Positions 7,835 to 11,122 of a DNA stretch of 11,122 nt are shown one piece after another (the first letter of the stretch is position 1; each line of letters opens with the position of its first letter). This DNA comes from Fen-1258 sp964595365 (GTDB taxonomy: Bacteria; Bacteroidota; Ignavibacteria; Ignavibacteriales; Melioribacteraceae). Made by a program: the position numbers and the translations under genes. The notes under the pieces are model-generated. The model was not told the DNA's origin and did not search any database. It saw only the letters and a program-made list of their open reading frames with translations. The stretch spans positions 1 through 11,122 of the forward strand of contig CAZQQC010000096.1 of NCBI GenBank assembly GCA_964595365.1. The letters run 5' to 3'.

Positions 7835-8461
7835 ATGGGTTTTAGTCTTTTACCGAAAGAGTACGAGTTCTTCGATATGTTCGATAATCTTGCTGCTCAA
7901 TGTGTTGCCGCATCAAAACAATTCCAGGAAAACATGAGCAAAGCTGTCTTTGCAGAAGAAGACGTGAAAAAAGTAAAAGAAATTGAACGCACTGCCGACG
8001 GTATGGTTTTTAATATCGTTGAAAAATTGAACAAGACTTTTATCACACCGATTGACAGGGAAGATATCCATCAACTTGCTCACGAACTGGATAGTGTTAT
8101 TGATTATATTCTTAAAGTTGCCAACCATATGAAGGTATATAGAATTACAGATATCAATCCCAAATTCAGGGAAGAAGTAAAATTAATCGATCGTTCGGTT
8201 GAAGCCCTGTCAAAAGCTGTTGCAGGGTTGCGCAACATGAAAGAACCGAAAAAAGTGATGCGTTACTGCAACGAAGTTAATTTGATTGAGGATGAAGGCG
8301 ATCAACTGCGCAATGATGTAATGGCAGATTTGTTCGACGGTGAAAAAGATGCAATCTACATAATGAAATGGAAAGATATTTTTCAAACTTCCGAAAAGGT
8401 TCTAGACCAATGTGATGATGTTTCCAAGATAATCGAATCAATTCTTGTGAAGCAGGCATAA
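7835..8461 (+). CDS. DUF47 family PhoU-like protein
   Basis: A 208-residue all-helical protein of the DUF47 (PhoU-like, YkaA/Pit-accessory) family. It opens with the family pattern LLPKEYEFFDMFDNLA and contains the central helices with DREDIHQLAHELDSVIDYI, the conserved metal-contacting acidic/His helix of this family. Near the end is another acidic helix (VNLIEDEGDQLRND). The length is typical. AGGA at 7824-7827, seven bases before the ATG, supports the start. It ends two bases before the PiT transporter begins, a classic arrangement in which the DUF47 protein is thought to modulate the phosphate transporter. No Pho-box-like element is evident in the 143 bases upstream. Confidence 0.95.
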   Translation: MGFSLLPKEYEFFDMFDNLAAQCVAASKQFQENMSKAVFAEEDVKKVKEIERTADGMVFNIVEKLNKTFITPIDREDIHQLAHELDSVIDYILKVANHMKVYRITDINPKFREEVKLIDRSVEALSKAVAGLRNMKEPKKVMRYCNEVNLIEDEGDQLRNDVMADLFDGEKDAIYIMKWKDIFQTSEKVLDQCDDVSKIIESILVKQA

Positions 8462-8463
8462 AT

Positions 8464-9447
8464 ATGACTATTGCCGTTATTCTTCTGATAGTGCTTGCAT
8501 TAACGTTCGATTTCCTCAACGGTTTTCATGATGCCGCAAACTCTGTTGCAACGGTTGTGTCAACAAGAGTCCTTAGCCCAAGGCATGCTGTTATATGGGC
8601 GGCGTTCTTCAACTTCATTGCATTTTTATTCTTTGGATTACATGTAGCCGGTACAATCGGTAAAGGAATTGTTGATATTAAAATTGTTGATTCTTCCATT
8701 GTCTTTTCTGCGTTGATGGGCGCCGTTGTATGGAATATTATTACGTGGTATTTTGGTCTGCCTACAAGTTCTTCCCACGCGTTGATTGGAGGATTGATTG
8801 GAGCGGCTATTGTAAAAGCCGGATTTTCTGCACTGGTTGGTGAAGGCATTTTCAAAACCGTTTTGTTTCTTGTACTTTCTCCAACGCTTGGATTAATACT
8901 GGGAGTGATTATTGGATTGATGGTATATCGATTTTCGCGTAAAAGCCACCCGCTGAAAGTTGATCATGTGTTTCGCAAAGGACAATTGCTTTCTGCCGCG
9001 GCATATAGTCTTGGGCATGGCGGAAATGATGCACAAAAAACAATGGGAATAATTGCCGGACTTCTTTTTAGTTCAAAGGCTATAAATTCGTTTTATATTC
9101 CGTTATGGGTTGTTCTTGCCTGTCATACGGCAATGGCTCTCGGTACAATGTCGGGCGGATGGAGAATTGTCAAAACAATGGGGCAACGTGTTGCAAAACT
9201 AAGGCCGGTAGACGGATTCTGCGCCGAACTTGGAGCTGCAACAACACTTTTTTTCTCGACGGCACTCGGCGTTCCTGTCAGCACAACACACACTATTACA
9301 GGCTCGATCATGGGTGTAGGATCATTGAAACGGTTAACAGCTGTTAGATGGGGAGTAGCAGGAAAAATTGTCTGGGCATGGATTCTTACCATTCCTCTTA
9401 GCGCATCCATCTCGGCAATCTCTTACTTTGTTATAAAATTGTTCTGA
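8464..9447 (+). CDS. pit: PiT family inorganic phosphate transporter
   Basis: A 327-residue integral membrane protein that takes up phosphate (usually as a metal-phosphate complex) with protons or sodium. Two inverted-repeat halves are visible. NGFHDAAN at 19-26 pairs with GHGGNDAQKTMG at 184-195. PTSSSHALIGG at 100-110 pairs with PVSTTHTITG at 271-280. These four motifs define the PiT/SLC20 family, and the length fits the short bacterial and archaeal branch. Hydrophobic segments at residues 1-18, 44-66, 80-100, 105-125, 130-155 and several more support multiple membrane spans. It follows the DUF47 gene with a two-base gap and must be translated from the same mRNA. Confidence 0.96.
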   Translation: MTIAVILLIVLALTFDFLNGFHDAANSVATVVSTRVLSPRHAVIWAAFFNFIAFLFFGLHVAGTIGKGIVDIKIVDSSIVFSALMGAVVWNIITWYFGLPTSSSHALIGGLIGAAIVKAGFSALVGEGIFKTVLFLVLSPTLGLILGVIIGLMVYRFSRKSHPLKVDHVFRKGQLLSAAAYSLGHGGNDAQKTMGIIAGLLFSSKAINSFYIPLWVVLACHTAMALGTMSGGWRIVKTMGQRVAKLRPVDGFCAELGAATTLFFSTALGVPVSTTHTITGSIMGVGSLKRLTAVRWGVAGKIVWAWILTIPLSASISAISYFVIKLF

Positions 9448-9465
9448 TTAAATTACGTGGAGAAA

Positions 9466-9768
9466 ATGAAAGCCGGCAGTATTACCGGGGAATAAGTTTT
9501 AAGGTTAGCACATAACGCCTACGAAAACGGTGAAGCGCAATTCAGTCTTATTCAAGAGAAAGCAGCATTGTTGGTAATTGATATGCAGGAAGAATTTGTG
9601 AAACCTAATCGGGCGCCGTCGTGGATACCCGAAGCAACAAGGCAGGTACCTAAAATCAAAAAATTGATTGAGCATTGCAGATTAAAAAACATTCCGGGAA
9701 TCTATGCTCGTGTTAATTCTTCTATCTCCTTATTTCTATCTTCTAACCCCTTTTATTATATTTCATAA
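9466..9768 (+). pseudogene. Broken isochorismatase-family hydrolase gene
   Basis: A GGAG site (9459-9462) and ATG 9466 open a frame MKAGSITGE that ends at TAA 9493-9495, codon 10. The same frame continues VLRLAHNAYENGEAQFSLI and then EKAALLVIDMQEEFV, the canonical N-terminal isochorismatase (cysteine hydrolase) motif with the catalytic Asp in VIDMQ. It goes on with PEATRQVPKIKKLIEHCR and IPGIYARV. Similarity ends near 9714 and a pyrimidine-rich stretch runs to the next stop (9766-9768). The family is usually around 200 residues or more, so the catalytic Lys and Cys regions are missing. Both the early nonsense codon and the missing 3' part point to a dead gene. It lies 18 bases after the PiT gene, so it may have been the third gene of that operon. 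Confidence 0.8.
9757..9764 (+). promoter_or_regulatory. Possible -7-like box before the polymerase gene
   Basis: TATATTTC matches the Bacteroidota -7 consensus TAnnTTTG at all but the last base, and TTTC at 9733-9736 is a near match to the -33 box with 20 bases between. The polymerase ATG is only 10 bases after the box, which would give an almost leaderless mRNA. No Shine-Dalgarno site precedes that ATG. The evidence is weak. Confidence 0.2.
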
Positions 9769-9774
9769 AAACAT

Positions 9775-11088
9775 ATGCCGCTTAAATATCTTTTCATCGA
9801 TTTCAATTCTTATTTCGCTTCTATAGAACAGCAGGAAAAGCCAAAGCTCCGCTGTAAGCCTGTGATTGTTGTTCCGGTTGATACAGATACTACGTGTGCA
9901 ATAGCAGCAAGCTACGAAGCAAAAAAATTTGGCGTAAAAACCGGAACGCTTGTTTCTGAAGCAAAAAAAATGTGTCCCGGCTTAAAAACTGTAGTCGCTA
10001 ATCATCGGCTTTATATTGATTACCATCATAGACTTATTGAAGCGGTTCACTCGTGCATTCCGGTTGAAGATGTTCATTCGATAGACGAGATGTCTTGCGT
10101 GCTGATGGGGAAACAGTGCCGGCGTGAAAATGCAATAGAGCTGGCTCGGCAAATCAAGAAAACGATAAGAGAAAATGTTGGCGGGGTAATTTGTTGTTCG
10201 ATAGGAATTGCACCAAATTTATTTTTGGCAAAAACCGGTACCGATATGCAAAAACCGGATGGACTTGTTGTAATTGAAGAGAAAGATCTTCCCGGCATTC
10301 TCTTCACTCTTAAGTTGAATGAAATTGTAGGCATTGGAAGAAAGATGGAACCACGTCTTCGAACATTTGGGATCTATACCGTTGAACAATTGTGCATGGC
10401 AAGTAAAAAATTATTGCGGGATGTTTGGGGCGGAATTGAAGGCGAAAGAATGTACGCACAGCTTCGCGGAGAAATTGTAAACCGCCCTCCAACGCATAGA
10501 AGCACAATAGGACACTCGCATGTTTTGGAACCCGATCTCAGAACTCAAGAAGGAGCTTACGGAGTTTTGAACCGGTTAACACAAAAAGCCGCAACCCGCT
10601 TGCGATACCTTGGATATGTTGCCGGCGAAATGTCAATTGGAGTAAAATATGCGGGACAAAAACGCTGGCACGACAATATTAGTTTTGCTCGCACGGAAAA
10701 TACAACCGAATTAATTCATGCATTTGATACTCTTTGGGAAAACCGCCCGCTCAAAGATACCAAACCGCTCGCAGTCAGTGTTGCACTTTTCAAATTAATG
10801 AACGCCGATCAAAATACTCCGTCGCTGTTTGAAAATTATGATAAGATGCATTCGTTGAACAAGGCAGTGGATAAGTTGAACAAGATGTATGGATACTCAT
10901 CTGCATATTATGCTGGCTCGCATGTTGCGCTTAATTCTGCCCCGATGAGAATTGCATTCACTCAAATTCCAAATCCGGAAATTGAAGATGGAGAAAACAA
11001 GATTAAGCTGAAGAAAACTAAAGAGAAGAAGCCGTTCTCTAAGTACGGCTTATTATCGCTCGTCTCTTTGCTATTTTGCTTTCGATAA
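9775..11088 (+). CDS. Y-family DNA polymerase (translesion, Pol IV/UmuC-like)
   Basis: A 437-residue error-prone polymerase of the Y family that copies past damaged bases. The catalytic carboxylates are present: Asp9 in FIDFNSYFASIEQ, and Asp104-Glu105 in HSIDEMS. Phe14 is at the expected steric-gate position. ASYEAKKFGVKTG, CSIGIAPNLFLAK, the helix-hairpin-helix thumb (LNEIVGIGRKMEPRLRTFGI) and a little-finger domain follow in the normal order. It differs from classical Pol IV: the usual DxD at the first motif reads DFN, and the palm-finger region has VPVDTDTTCA. It is therefore a divergent branch. A TPSLF stretch at 348-352 resembles a weak beta-clamp binding site. The last 29 residues, lysine-rich 409-419 then hydrophobic 424-436, look unlike the family and may be run-on sequence. 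The start has no Shine-Dalgarno site, but MPLKYLFIDFN fits the family start. Confidence 0.92.
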   Translation: MPLKYLFIDFNSYFASIEQQEKPKLRCKPVIVVPVDTDTTCAIAASYEAKKFGVKTGTLVSEAKKMCPGLKTVVANHRLYIDYHHRLIEAVHSCIPVEDVHSIDEMSCVLMGKQCRRENAIELARQIKKTIRENVGGVICCSIGIAPNLFLAKTGTDMQKPDGLVVIEEKDLPGILFTLKLNEIVGIGRKMEPRLRTFGIYTVEQLCMASKKLLRDVWGGIEGERMYAQLRGEIVNRPPTHRSTIGHSHVLEPDLRTQEGAYGVLNRLTQKAATRLRYLGYVAGEMSIGVKYAGQKRWHDNISFARTENTTELIHAFDTLWENRPLKDTKPLAVSVALFKLMNADQNTPSLFENYDKMHSLNKAVDKLNKMYGYSSAYYAGSHVALNSAPMRIAFTQIPNPEIEDGENKIKLKKTKEKKPFSKYGLLSLVSLLFCFR

Positions 11089-11122
11089 AATATTTGCTAC
11101 TTTGTTTTGAGTTTATTAGGAG

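Noticed and set aside
11030..11050. Hairpin with a 6-base stem and 9-base loop as a terminator
   Set aside because: It lies inside the coding frame, the stem is short, and no T-run follows.
11089..11122. Terminal AGGAG as a ribosome site for a next gene
   Set aside because: It is a plausible site, but the window ends there, so no start codon or reading frame can be shown.
1..11122. CRISPR arrays, tRNA or rRNA genes, insertion sequences, toxin-antitoxin or phage modules
   Set aside because: I found no direct-repeat arrays, tRNA cloverleaf sequence, transposase motifs or recognizable defence proteins when reading both strands.

Overview
The window looks like chromosomal DNA from a member of the Bacteroidota/Chlorobi group, most likely an Ignavibacteria-type bacterium. 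The sequence is AT-leaning. Several genes have weak Shine-Dalgarno sites, and one upstream region carries a TAnnTTTG-type -7 promoter box typical of Bacteroidota. The protein types also fit: a TPR-plus-histidine-kinase sensor with a short signal peptide, secreted beta-barrel proteins, and a GH127-type (DUF1680) glycosidase remnant. The taxon is inferred from style, not from a marker gene.

Left part (1-2101, minus strand): a long coiled-coil protein runs off the left edge (start at 1092). Upstream of it is rfbA/rmlA, glucose-1-phosphate thymidylyltransferase. Middle-left (2292-4816): a decayed outer-membrane beta-barrel gene, an intact exported alpha/beta hydrolase, an intact minus-strand beta-barrel protein, and a short decayed copy of the 3' end of that same hydrolase. 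Middle (4957-7691): the signal peptide and N-terminus of a dead GH127 glycosidase, directly followed by a DinB/YfiT-type four-helix protein and a 651-residue TPR sensor histidine kinase. Right part (7835-9447): a two-gene phosphate uptake unit, DUF47 (PhoU-like) plus a PiT transporter. Then a broken isochorismatase-family gene (9466 to about 9714) and a divergent Y-family DNA polymerase (9775-11088).

The most striking property of the window is gene decay. Four separate remnants (beta-barrel, hydrolase 3' end, GH127 N-terminus, isochorismatase N-terminus) lie between seven intact genes that show no frame damage. The remnants carry frameshifts, nonsense codons and missing ends, so this stretch looks like a site of repeated deletion and rearrangement. 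I see no CRISPR array, transposase, tRNA, rRNA, defence system or convincing new multi-gene system. The candidates most worth follow-up are the hydrolase-derived relic, the GH127 deletion junction, the coiled-coil protein and the atypical C-terminus of the polymerase.
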